In this document: piece after piece, positions 1 through 7,090 of the stretch
Numbering within the stretch: position 1 is the first letter of the stretch
Layout: the number at the start of each line of letters is the position of its first letter
Source: DASVDK01 sp036562265 [NCBI: Thermodesulfobacteriota bacterium]
Lineage (GTDB): Bacteria; DASVDK01
Length of the DNA stretch: 16,652 bases
Assembly: GCA_036562265.1 (NCBI GenBank)
Contig: DATCKS010000505.1
Span: 1 to 16,652, forward strand
Reading direction: 5' to 3'
Program-made: the position numbers and the translations under genes
Notes under the pieces: model-generated
The model's database searches: none
Told to the model about the DNA's origin: nothing
The model's input: only the letters and a program-made list of their open reading frames with translations

Positions 1-981
1 GTCGAGCGCCTCGACCCCAAGCTCCTCGAGTCCCTCCTCCACCAGATGCTCCTGATCCGACGCTTCGAAGAGAAGGCCGCCGAGATGTACGCGGCGGGCC
101 GGATCGGGGGCTTCTGCCATCTGTACATCGGGCAGGAGGCCATCGCCGTGGGAGCCGTGCCGCTCCTGCGGCCCGACGACTACGTCATCGCGCCCTACCG
201 CGAGCACGGCCACGCCCTCGCCCGCGGCATGTCCGCCGACGTGATCATGGCCGAACTCTACGGCAAGATCGACGGTTGCTCGAGGGGGAAGGGGGGCTCC
301 ATGCACCTCTTCGACCGCGAGCTGAACTTCATGGGCGGGCACGGCATCGTGGGGGGGCAGCTCCCGGTCGCCGTGGGGCTCGGCTTCGCCTCCCGCTACC
401 AGGACCGCGACTCGGTCACGCTGGCCTTCCTCGGCGACGGCGCCGTCCCCCAGGGCGCCTTCCACGAGTCGCTGAACCTCGCGGCGCTCTGGAAACTGCC
501 GATCGTCTTCATGATCGAGAACAACCAGTACGCCATGGGGACGCCGCTCGCCAAGACCAACGCCGTGACCGACCTCTACAAGCAGGCGGCGGCGTACGGC
601 ATGGAGGGGGTCGTGGTGGACGGCATGGACGTCCTCGCGGTCCGCGCCGTCACCGAGAAGGCGATCGCCAGCGCGCGCAAGGGGAACCCGGTGCTGATCG
701 AGGCGCGCACCTACCGGTACCGCGGTCACTCCATGAGCGATCCGACCTCCGGCACGTACCGCACGAGAGAGGAACTCGAGGAGCACAAGAAGCGCGACCC
801 CATCGTCCTCTTCCGCGAACGGCTGATGAAGGACGGCATCATCGACGAGGCGAAGCTCAAGGCGCTCGACGAGCAGGTGAAGGAGACGGTGCAGCGCGCG
901 GTCGACTTCGCGGAGCAGAGCCCGTACCCGCCGATCGAGTCGATGTACGAGGACGTCTACGCGGACGAGGGAGCCCGATAG
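1..981 (+). CDS. pdhA: Pyruvate dehydrogenase E1 component, alpha subunit (5' partial)
   Basis: Thiamine-diphosphate-dependent E1 alpha chain, which with E1 beta decarboxylates pyruvate and reductively acetylates the lipoyl group of E2. The reading frame is open from base 1 and the residues before the first ATG (position 46) already fit the family (LDPKLLESLLHQMLLIRRFEE), so the true start lies outside the window. Counting from the ATG at 46, the thiamine diphosphate motif is seen as GDG at residues 130-132 followed by NN at 159-160. The loop YRGHSMSDPTSGTYRTREE around 225-243 is the active-site/phosphorylation-loop region of E1 alpha. The gene ends TAG immediately before the ATG of E1 beta, so the two are co-translated. 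A branched-chain or acetoin dehydrogenase E1 alpha is the main alternative; the close match to PdhA-type sequence and the E2 partner favour pyruvate. Confidence 0.92.
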   Translation, partial: VERLDPKLLESLLHQMLLIRRFEEKAAEMYAAGRIGGFCHLYIGQEAIAVGAVPLLRPDDYVIAPYREHGHALARGMSADVIMAELYGKIDGCSRGKGGSMHLFDRELNFMGGHGIVGGQLPVAVGLGFASRYQDRDSVTLAFLGDGAVPQGAFHESLNLAALWKLPIVFMIENNQYAMGTPLAKTNAVTDLYKQAAAYGMEGVVVDGMDVLAVRAVTEKAIASARKGNPVLIEARTYRYRGHSMSDPTSGTYRTREELEEHKKRDPIVLFRERLMKDGIIDEAKLKALDEQVKETVQRAVDFAEQSPYPPIESMYEDVYADEGAR

Positions 982-1962
982 ATGGCGGTCATGACCATGC
1001 GCGAGGCGCTGAACCAGGCGCTTCGCGAGGAGATGGCGCGCGACCCCCGCGTGTTCCTGATGGGCGAGGAGGTCGGCGCCTACAACGGCGCGTACAAGGT
1101 CAGCCTCGGGCTCCTCAAGGAGTTCGGGCCGAAGCGGGTCATCGACACCCCGATCTGCGAGGAGGGCTTCGCGGGGGCCGGCATCGGCGCCGCGCTCGCG
1201 GGGCTCCGGCCGATCGTCGAGATGATGACCTGGAACTTCGCGTTCCTCGCGCTCGACCAGATCGTCAACAACGCCGCGAAGATGCGGTACATGTCGGGCG
1301 GCCAGCTCAGCTGCCCCATCGTCTTCCGCGGCCCGAACGGCGCGGCCCACCAGCTCGCCTCGCAGCACAGCCAGGCGACCGAGACCTTCTGGTGTCACGT
1401 GCCGGGACTCAAGGTGGTGTCGCCGTCGACGCCGGCCGACGCGAAGGGGCTCCTCAAGTCGGCCGTCCGCGACGACAACCCCGTCATCATGCTCGAGAGC
1501 GAGACGCTCTACGGCCTCAAGGGGGAGGTGCCCGACGGCGAGCACCTGGTGCCGATCGGGGTGGCCGACGTGAAGCGCGTCGGCTCCGACGTGACGCTCA
1601 TCGGCTGGAGCAAGACGCTCCACTACGCCCTCGAGGCGGCCAACGACCTCGCGCAGGAGGGGATCGAGGCGGAGGTCGTCGACCTGCGCACGCTCAGGCC
1701 GCTCGACGTCGAGACCATCGTCCGGTCGGTCCGCAAGACCAACCGCGTGGTCGTGGTGCAGGAGGGCTGGCCGTACGCCGGCGTCGCCGCGGAGGTCGCG
1801 CAGGTGATCAACGAGCACGCCTGGGACGACCTCGACGCGCCGGTCGCGCGGGTGACCGGCGCCGACGTGCCGATGCCCTACTCGAAGGACCTCGAGAAGG
1901 CGGCGCTGCCCCACAAGGACCTGATCGTGGCGGCCGCGAAGAAGGTGCTCTATCGGACCTAG
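982..1962 (+). CDS. pdhB: Pyruvate dehydrogenase E1 component, beta subunit
   Basis: Beta chain of the heterotetrameric E1 (326 aa, normal family length). It completes the thiamine diphosphate site and contacts E2. Visible landmarks are the N-terminal GEEVGAYNGAYKV segment (28-40), the PICEEGF segment whose Glu60 matches the glutamate that activates the cofactor aminopyrimidine, and the SQHS segment with His129, matching the conserved catalytic-site histidine of E1 beta. A C-terminal transketolase-type domain follows (about 195-320: VDLRTLRPLD, VVVQEGWPYAG). The ATG directly follows the TAG of pdhA, with a GAGGGAG ribosome binding site inside the end of pdhA (967-973), which fixes this start. 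The next gene of the complex, E2, comes after a 166-bp gap. Confidence 0.94.
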   Translation: MAVMTMREALNQALREEMARDPRVFLMGEEVGAYNGAYKVSLGLLKEFGPKRVIDTPICEEGFAGAGIGAALAGLRPIVEMMTWNFAFLALDQIVNNAAKMRYMSGGQLSCPIVFRGPNGAAHQLASQHSQATETFWCHVPGLKVVSPSTPADAKGLLKSAVRDDNPVIMLESETLYGLKGEVPDGEHLVPIGVADVKRVGSDVTLIGWSKTLHYALEAANDLAQEGIEAEVVDLRTLRPLDVETIVRSVRKTNRVVVVQEGWPYAGVAAEVAQVINEHAWDDLDAPVARVTGADVPMPYSKDLEKAALPHKDLIVAAAKKVLYRT

Positions 1963-2082
1963 GCGGTCGTCTCTCCGCGACGCGTGAAGCGGCGCTCGCC
2001 GCCCGCGGCTCGCGACCCTCGGGCTCGCGCCCCCCTCTGGCCGATCGGCTCGCGGGCGCAGGTGGGCCCCGGCGCCGGACCG

Positions 2083-2110
2083 TTGGAGTCGCGCGGCACG
2101 CGGCTACGCT
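2083..2110 (+). promoter_or_regulatory. Candidate internal promoter before the E2 gene
   Basis: TTGGAG (2083-2088), 16-nt spacer, TACGCT (2105-2110), placed so that transcription would start near 2117, a dozen bases before the TTG start at 2129. The hexamers match the consensus only in part (TTG and TA-N3-T). The same -10 sequence appears before the DUF4139 gene. It would explain why pdhB and pdhC are separated by 166 bp while other genes here touch. The call is inferred from sequence pattern only. Confidence 0.3.
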
Positions 2111-2128
2111 CACTCAGGGAGTCAGACG

Positions 2129-3535
2129 TTGGCGACGAAAGTCCTGATGCCCAAGCTCTCGGACACCATGACCGAGGGCACGATCAACGAGTGGCTGAAG
2201 AAGGAGGGCGACCGCGTCGAGGCCGGCGAGGCGCTGGCGACGGTCGAGACCGACAAGGCGACGATGGAGCTGGAGTCCTACTCGTCGGGCACCCTCCGGA
2301 AGGTCGTCGTGAAGGCCGGCGAGTCGGCCCCGGTCGGCACCCTCATCGCCGTCATCGGTGAGCCGAACGAGGACATCGCCCCGATCCTCGCGGAGGCGCG
2401 GGCGCCTGCCGCCGCCGAGCCCGCGCCGAAGCCGGCTGCGCCGGCCGCCGAGCCGGGACCGGTCGCCACGGCGCCGGGCCCGCGGCCTGCCCCCACCGGC
2501 CCGGGGCTCGTCGTGCCCCCCACCGAGCGCCACGCGATGCCGCAGGCGGCCGGAACCCCGCCGCCGGCCGTCACCGCCGAGCCCCACGGCCCCAACGGTG
2601 CGCGCGTGCCGGCCGACGGGCGCGTCAAGGCGTCGCCCCTCGCCCGGCGTCTGGCCGCGGCCAGGGGGATCGACCTCGCCATGGTGCGGGGGAGCGGCCC
2701 GGGCGGGCGCGTGATCAAGCGCGACATCGAGGCCTGGCAGCCGAGGCCGGCTGCGGCTGCCGCGCCCGCGGCGGCGCCGGCGGCCCCGGCGGAGCGGAAG
2801 GTCGAGCCGCTCGTGGTGCCGCGCGCGGCCGTGCCGGTGACCGGCCCCACGCCGGGGGAGGACCGGCCCCTCACCTCCATGCGCCGGGTCGTCGCGCAGC
2901 GGATGGTCGAGTCCAAGACCACGGTCCCGCACTTCTACCTCACGGTCGAGGTCGACATGGACAGGGCCGTGGAGATGCGGAACGCCCTCGTCGCCGCGGC
3001 GCCCGACATCAAGGTCACCTACACGGACATGATCCTGAAGGCGTGCGGGCTCGCGCTCGTGCGGCACCCGAAGGTGAACGCGTCGTTCCTCGGCGACCGG
3101 ATCCGCGTCTGGCAGCGGGCCGACATCGGGCTTGCCGTGGCGCTCGACGACGGGCTCATCACGCCGATCATCACCGGCTGCGACGTGAAGAGCCTCGGCC
3201 AGATCGCCGTCGAGGCCAGGGCGCTCGCCGAGCGCGCCCGCGCGCGCCAGCTCAAGCCCGAGGAGTACCAGGGCGGCTCCTTCTCGGTCTCGAACCTCGG
3301 CATGTACGACGTCGAGGAGTTCTCGGCGATCATCAACCCGCCGCAGGGCGCGATCCTCGCGGTCGGCGCCGTCACCAGGCGGCCGGTCGTCAAGGAGGAC
3401 GGCAGCCTCGCCGCCGGGTACCGCATGAAGATGACCCTCTCCTGCGACCACCGGGCGATCGACGGGGCCGTGGGGGCGGCCTTCCTGCGGGACGTGAAGC
3501 GGCTCCTGGAGCAGCCGGCGGCGCTCGCGCTGTAG
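2129..3535 (+). CDS. pdhC: Pyruvate dehydrogenase E2, dihydrolipoamide acetyltransferase
   Basis: E2 core protein that carries the swinging lipoyl arm and transfers the acetyl group to CoA (468 aa). Domains in order: one lipoyl domain at 1-80, with the lipoylated lysine in ETDKATME (Lys43); an Ala/Pro-rich linker at about 91-165; the peripheral E1/E3-binding domain at about 166-203 (KASPLARRLAAARGIDL...GPGGRVIKRDI); a second Ala/Pro linker at about 205-240; and the catalytic acyltransferase domain at about 245-468, with the signature HRAIDG (catalytic His441, Asp445). The start is TTG at 2129, chosen because it places MATKVLMPKLSDTMTEG, the classic lipoyl-domain beginning, at the N-terminus and has CAGGGAG seven bases upstream. 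It is the last PDH gene here; no E3 (lipoamide dehydrogenase) gene follows. A strong hairpin lies 19 bp after the stop. Confidence 0.94.
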   Translation: MATKVLMPKLSDTMTEGTINEWLKKEGDRVEAGEALATVETDKATMELESYSSGTLRKVVVKAGESAPVGTLIAVIGEPNEDIAPILAEARAPAAAEPAPKPAAPAAEPGPVATAPGPRPAPTGPGLVVPPTERHAMPQAAGTPPPAVTAEPHGPNGARVPADGRVKASPLARRLAAARGIDLAMVRGSGPGGRVIKRDIEAWQPRPAAAAAPAAAPAAPAERKVEPLVVPRAAVPVTGPTPGEDRPLTSMRRVVAQRMVESKTTVPHFYLTVEVDMDRAVEMRNALVAAAPDIKVTYTDMILKACGLALVRHPKVNASFLGDRIRVWQRADIGLAVALDDGLITPIITGCDVKSLGQIAVEARALAERARARQLKPEEYQGGSFSVSNLGMYDVEEFSAIINPPQGAILAVGAVTRRPVVKEDGSLAAGYRMKMTLSCDHRAIDGAVGAAFLRDVKRLLEQPAALAL

Positions 3536-3554
3536 CTCGCCGGTCGAGCGGCCG

Positions 3555-3577
3555 ACGGCGGCGCGGGGCGCCGCCGT
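3555..3577 (+). terminator. Strong GC hairpin ending the pdh operon
   Basis: Perfect 10-bp inverted repeat: ACGGCGGCGC (3555-3564), loop GGG, GCGCCGCCGT (3568-3577), beginning 19 bp after the pdhC stop. There is no T-run, so it is not a canonical intrinsic terminator. It may still end transcription, slow polymerase for Rho, or protect the 3' end. Its place between two operons supports a terminator role. Confidence 0.55.
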
Positions 3578-3643
3578 TGCGCGTCAAGGCGGTTGCCGAC
3601 GCAGGCGGCCGGCCGGCGTCCCCGGCGCTCCGGCGGGCGTGCC

Positions 3644-3672
3644 TTGCAGCGACCGGGGCAGGGCGCTACCCT
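3644..3672 (+). promoter_or_regulatory. Candidate promoter for the nuo operon
   Basis: TTGCAG (3644-3649), 17-nt spacer, TACCCT (3667-3672), in the 279-bp region between pdhC and nuoB. Transcription would start near 3679 and leave a leader of roughly 135 nt before nuoB. Spacing is ideal, but each hexamer matches the sigma-70 consensus at only three positions. The region downstream (about 3695-3750) is clearly more AT-rich than its surroundings, which also fits a control region. Confidence 0.4.
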
Positions 3673-3730
3673 GTCCGTGTCCCTGGAACTGCGCGAATTG
3701 CCTTGCTTTACCGCGCGCGGGACGTTTTCT

Positions 3731-3748
3731 TTCACCTGTAATTGTGAA
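3731..3748. promoter_or_regulatory. Operator-like palindrome upstream of nuoB
   Basis: TTCAC (3731-3735), 8-nt spacer, GTGAA (3744-3748): a perfect 5+5 dyad in the only AT-rich pocket of the pdh-nuo intergenic region. It has the size of a site for a dimeric regulator. No regulator can be named from the sequence, and a dyad of this size may occur by chance. Confidence 0.3.
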
Positions 3749-3814
3749 GCCTTGCACGTGCCCGGCGCGGTCTCTGGCCGCGACCTTAGAAGGCACGGCA
3801 GCGACGAGGCGCCA

Positions 3815-4348
3815 GTGGCCAACCCGATCCTGACACTCGGCAAGCCGGAGGAGCGCGACCCGGACCTCAGGGAGAACGTGCTCCTCACCCAGATCGACAA
3901 GATCGTCAACTGGGCGCGCGCCAACTCCGTCTGGCCGCTCGGGTTCGGTCTCGCCTGCTGCGCCATCGAGATGATGGCGGTGTCGGCCACCAAGTTCGAC
4001 CTGGCGCGCTTCGGCGCGGAGGTCTTCCGCGCCTCGCCGCGACAGGCGGACCTCATGATCGTCGCCGGCCGGGTGAGCCAGAAGATGGCTCCGGTGCTGC
4101 GGCGCCTCTGGGAGCAGATGCCCGAGCCCAAGTGGGTCATCTCGATGGGCGCCTGCGCCTCCACGGGCGGCGTGTTCAACAACTACGCGCTCGTCCAGGG
4201 GGTGGACAAGGTGGTGCCGGTCGACGTCTACGTGCCCGGCTGCCCGCCGGGGCCCGAGACCCTCATGTACGCGATCATGCAGCTGCAGCGGAAGATCAAG
4301 GGCGAGGTCCCGCGCCACGCCGTCATCAACACGCCGCTGCCGGCGTGA
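3815..4348 (+). CDS. nuoB: NADH-quinone oxidoreductase subunit B
   Basis: NuoB (177 aa, normal length) holds the last iron-sulphur cluster (N2) of Complex I, which hands electrons to quinone at the junction of the peripheral and membrane arms. The four N2 ligands are visible: tandem Cys48-Cys49 in [12 protein letters not shown], Cys114 in GACAST and Cys143 in VPGCPPGPE. The frame is open further upstream to 3593, but that extension reads like non-coding sequence. The GTG at 3815, preceded by GAGG (3806-3809), gives the usual family N-terminus ([13 protein letters not shown]...[13 protein letters not shown]). It is the first gene of the nuo run, with no nuoA before it. The stop overlaps the first possible ATG of nuoC. 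Confidence 0.95.
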   Translation: MANPILTLGKPEERDPDLRENVLLTQIDKIVNWARANSVWPLGFGLACCAIEMMAVSATKFDLARFGAEVFRASPRQADLMIVAGRVSQKMAPVLRRLWEQMPEPKWVISMGACASTGGVFNNYALVQGVDKVVPVDVYVPGCPPGPETLMYAIMQLQRKIKGEVPRHAVINTPLPA

Positions 4349-4362
4349 TGCCGGAGAGCCCG

Positions 4363-4857
4363 ATGCACGAACGAGCCGGCGAAGGCCATGTCGCGGTCGT
4401 CACGGCCGAGGAGGCCGTCGGGGCCGTGAAGGCGACCTTCCCCGAGACCGTCGAGGAGACCGCGCTCAAGGAGGACCTCCCCTGCGTGATCGTGCGGCGG
4501 GAGGACCTCGTGAACGCGATGCACGAACTGCGTCGCGCCGGGTTCGACTTCCTCGTCGATCTGACCGCCGTCGACTACCCGGGCCGGGCCGAGCGCTTCG
4601 AGGTCGTCTACCACCTCTACTCGTTCGCGGCCAACCAGCGGCTGCGCGTGAAGACGCGCGCGAGCGAGTCGACCCCCGTGCCGTCGCTCACCGGCCTCTG
4701 GAAGGCGGCCAACTGGCTCGAGCGCGAGGTGTGGGACCTCTTCGGCGTTCGCTTCGAGGGACACCCGAATCTCACCCGCATCGTCCTGCCGGACGACTGG
4801 GTGGGGCACCCGCTCCGGAAGGACTACCCGATCGGCGGCGAGAACGTCCAGTTCTGA
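4363..4857 (+). CDS. nuoC: NADH-quinone oxidoreductase subunit C
   Basis: NuoC (30-kDa subunit family, 164 aa) is a structural peripheral-arm protein packed against NuoD and has no cofactor. The family signature is clear in the C-terminal half: ERFEVVYHLYSF, RLRVKTRA, then WDLFGVRFEGHPNLTRI and LPDDWVGHPLRKDYPIGG. Two starts are possible. ATG at 4348 overlaps the nuoB stop (TGATG) but lacks a ribosome binding site. ATG at 4363 has GGAGAG at 4353-4358 and is preferred here; the difference is five residues. C and D are separate genes, not the CD fusion known from E. coli. Confidence 0.93.
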   Translation: MHERAGEGHVAVVTAEEAVGAVKATFPETVEETALKEDLPCVIVRREDLVNAMHELRRAGFDFLVDLTAVDYPGRAERFEVVYHLYSFAANQRLRVKTRASESTPVPSLTGLWKAANWLEREVWDLFGVRFEGHPNLTRIVLPDDWVGHPLRKDYPIGGENVQF

Positions 4858-4954
4858 GCGGGACACGCATGTGGCGCGAGGCCCGGGCGGACGACGGGCC
4901 GAGCGACCGGGACGCGGAGGGACCGGTGGGGCCGACCCCCCGCGGATGAGGCCA

Positions 4955-6202
4955 ATGACGGTACCCAGCACCAAGGTCACGGAACTCCACGTCGGCGAGG
5001 GCACCGGGCGCGCGGTCATCGAGCGGCCGCTCTTCGAGACGATGACCGTCAACATGGGGCCGCAGCACCCGTCCACCCACGGCGTGCTCCGCCTCGTCCT
5101 CGAACTCGACGGCGAGACCATCGTCAAGGCGACGCCGGTGATCGGCTACCTGCACACCGGCATCGAGAAGACGATGGAGATGAAGAACTACAACCAGTCG
5201 CTCACGATGACCGATCGTGTCGACTACCTCTCGCCGCTCTCGAACAACCTCGCCTACTGCCTCGCCGCCGAGAAGCTCATCGGCTGCGAGATCCCCAAGC
5301 GCGTGCAGTACATCCGGGTGCTCCTCGCCGAGCTGACGCGCATCGGTTCGCACCTCGTCTGGCTCGGCACGCACGCGCTCGACATCGGCGCCGTCACGAT
5401 CTTCCTCTGGTGCTGGCGGGAGCGCGAGCGGGTCCTCGCCCTCTTCGAGGAGACGTCGGGCGTCCGGATGATGACCTCGTTCATCCGCGTGGGCGGCATG
5501 TACGAGGACCTCCCGGTCGGCTGGCTCGACCGCGTGCGGGAGTTCGCCGAGACCTTCCCCGACGCGATCGACGAGTACGACACGATGCTCACGAAGAACC
5601 CGATCTGGGTTCGGCGGACGAAGGGCGTCGGCGTGCTCTCGAAGGCGGAGTGCCTGAACTACTCCCTCACCGGGCCGCTCCTGCGCGCCGCCGGCGTCAA
5701 GCACGACCTCCGGAAGGACCAGCCCTACTCCTCGTACGAGGAGTTCGACTTCGACGTCCCGGTCCAGGAGGCGAGCGACGTCTACGCGCGCTACCTCGTC
5801 CGGATGGAGGAGATGCGCCAGAGCGTGCGCATCATCAAGCAGGCGCTCGAGAAGATCACGCCGCCGCCCGGGCCCTACCAGACGACCGACCGGCGCTTCG
5901 CGAGGCCCCCGTTCAGCGACATCGACCAGTCGATGGAGTCGCTGATCTACCACTTCAAGATCGTGAGCGAGGGCTTCCGGGTGCCGGCCGGCGAGGCGTA
6001 CGCCGCCGTCGAGAGCGCCCGCGGACAGCTCGGCGTCTTCATGGTGGCCGACGGCTCCAACAAGCCCTACCGGGTGCGGCTGCGGCCGCCGTCCTTCATC
6101 AACCTTCAGGCCCTGCCGCCGATGATCGAGGGGCGGCTCATCGCCGACGCGGTGGCCGTCATCGGCTCGATCGACATCGTGCTGGGGGAGGTCGACCGCT
6201 AG
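4955..6202 (+). CDS. nuoD: NADH-quinone oxidoreductase subunit D
   Basis: NuoD (49-kDa subunit, 415 aa) forms the quinone chamber with NuoB. The quinone-site residues are visible: GPQHPSTHGVLR with His42 and DRVDYLSP with Tyr91, corresponding to the His/Tyr pair that contacts the quinone head group in other Complex I structures. The protein ends in the typical VIGSIDIVLGEVDR. The start is uncertain. The frame is open from a GTG at 4871, but the added residues are Gly/Arg-rich and unlike the family. ATG at 4946 has no ribosome binding site. ATG at 4955 has GATGAGG just before it with a short spacing and is preferred. The 97 nt after nuoC hold no other recognisable feature. Confidence 0.93.
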   Translation: MTVPSTKVTELHVGEGTGRAVIERPLFETMTVNMGPQHPSTHGVLRLVLELDGETIVKATPVIGYLHTGIEKTMEMKNYNQSLTMTDRVDYLSPLSNNLAYCLAAEKLIGCEIPKRVQYIRVLLAELTRIGSHLVWLGTHALDIGAVTIFLWCWRERERVLALFEETSGVRMMTSFIRVGGMYEDLPVGWLDRVREFAETFPDAIDEYDTMLTKNPIWVRRTKGVGVLSKAECLNYSLTGPLLRAAGVKHDLRKDQPYSSYEEFDFDVPVQEASDVYARYLVRMEEMRQSVRIIKQALEKITPPPGPYQTTDRRFARPPFSDIDQSMESLIYHFKIVSEGFRVPAGEAYAAVESARGQLGVFMVADGSNKPYRVRLRPPSFINLQALPPMIEGRLIADAVAVIGSIDIVLGEVDR

Positions 6203-7087
6203 ATGGCTCACACGGAAGGCGGCAACGGCGCCGGCACGCGAGGCCTCGGCGCTGCCGAGACCGAGCACGGGGGGGCGGGGGCCGTCTCCGGATCGGGCGG
6301 CGCGTCGGTGGCGCCCGTTGCCGGACCGCACGGGGTTCCCGCGAACGGCGACGAGGGATTCGTCTCCATCAAGTCGTTCATCGAGCGCGGCCCCTTCAAG
6401 TCGACGGCCGACGGCGGGCGAGCCACGGTGCCGCCCGACTACGAGGTCTGGGAGCCTGCGTTCGAGCACGACCAGCGGGGTCTCTCCGAGGCGGCGAAGA
6501 CCGCCATCGACCGGCTCGCCGCGCGGTACCCGTCGCGCAAGAGCGCGTCGTTGCCGGCGCTCTTCATCGCGCAGAACGAACTCGGGTTCGTCACGCCGCG
6601 CGCCGTGGCCGAGGTGGCGGCGCTCGTCGACATGTCGCCGGCCGAGGTGCAGACGCTCCTCACGTTCTATCCGATGTTCCGCCGCCGGCCGGCGGGCCGG
6701 TACGTGATCAACGTCTGCACGACCATCTCCTGCCAGCTCAGGGGCGGCTACGACATCCTCGAGCACCTCGAGAAGAAGCTCGGCATCCGTCCCGGCGAGA
6801 CGACGCCGGACGGCGCCTTCACGCTGCAGACCTGGGAGTGCATCGCGGCCTGCGGCGGGGCGCCGGCCATCCAGGTGAACCTCGAGTACGTGGAGCGGGT
6901 CGACGCCGAGCAGGTGGACCGGCTGATCGACGACCTCAAGCGCAAGGCCGAGGCCGACCGCCTCGCGGGCAAGGGCGGGCCGGCCACGCCGCTCGGCCCC
7001 ACCGCCGCGTCGACGGTGGAGTGGCTCGACAAGGTCCCCGAGCCGGCCGACGGCGGGTCACCACGGAAGCTGGGCGGAGGCAAGTAG
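6203..7087 (+). CDS. nuoE: NADH-quinone oxidoreductase subunit E, with long N-terminal extension
   Basis: NuoE (24-kDa subunit) carries the [2Fe-2S] cluster N1a next to the FMN site in the NADH-oxidising module. The thioredoxin-like cluster ligands are Cys172 and Cys177 (CTTISC) and Cys213 and Cys217 (CIAAC). The helical N-domain starts near residue 93 (LSEAAKTAIDRLAARYPSRK) and includes LPALFIAQNELGF. At 294 aa it is far longer than the usual 160-180. Residues 1-50 are a Gly/Ala low-complexity stretch, 51-92 are a charged segment not seen in typical NuoE, and about 40 residues trail the fold. The ATG follows the nuoD stop directly (TAGATG), with a GGGGGAGG site 11 nt upstream. A GTG at 6428 would give a 219-aa form closer to the family. 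Confidence 0.9.
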   Translation: MAHTEGGNGAGTRGLGAAETEHGGAGAVSGSGGASVAPVAGPHGVPANGDEGFVSIKSFIERGPFKSTADGGRATVPPDYEVWEPAFEHDQRGLSEAAKTAIDRLAARYPSRKSASLPALFIAQNELGFVTPRAVAEVAALVDMSPAEVQTLLTFYPMFRRRPAGRYVINVCTTISCQLRGGYDILEHLEKKLGIRPGETTPDGAFTLQTWECIAACGGAPAIQVNLEYVERVDAEQVDRLIDDLKRKAEADRLAGKGGPATPLGPTAASTVEWLDKVPEPADGGSPRKLGGGK

Positions 7088-7090
7088 GCC

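Noticed and set aside
276-2147. Long open plus-strand frame across pdhA and pdhB
   Set aside because: It is an out-of-frame shadow of the two E1 genes, rich in Arg/Gly/Pro/Ala as expected from GC-rich DNA, with no recognisable domain.
3681-3710. Sigma-54 promoter (TGGAAC ... TTGC) upstream of nuoB
   Set aside because: The distance between the GG and GC dinucleotides does not fit the required -24/-12 spacing.
3593-3814. N-terminal extension of NuoB to an upstream start
   Set aside because: The added 74 residues do not resemble NuoB and cover the candidate promoter and AT-rich pocket; GTG at 3815 with GAGG upstream gives the family length.
4772-6766. Long antisense frame over nuoC-nuoE
   Set aside because: Antisense shadow made possible by few stop codons in GC-rich sequence; Arg/Val/Asp/His-rich with no domain and no ribosome binding site seen.
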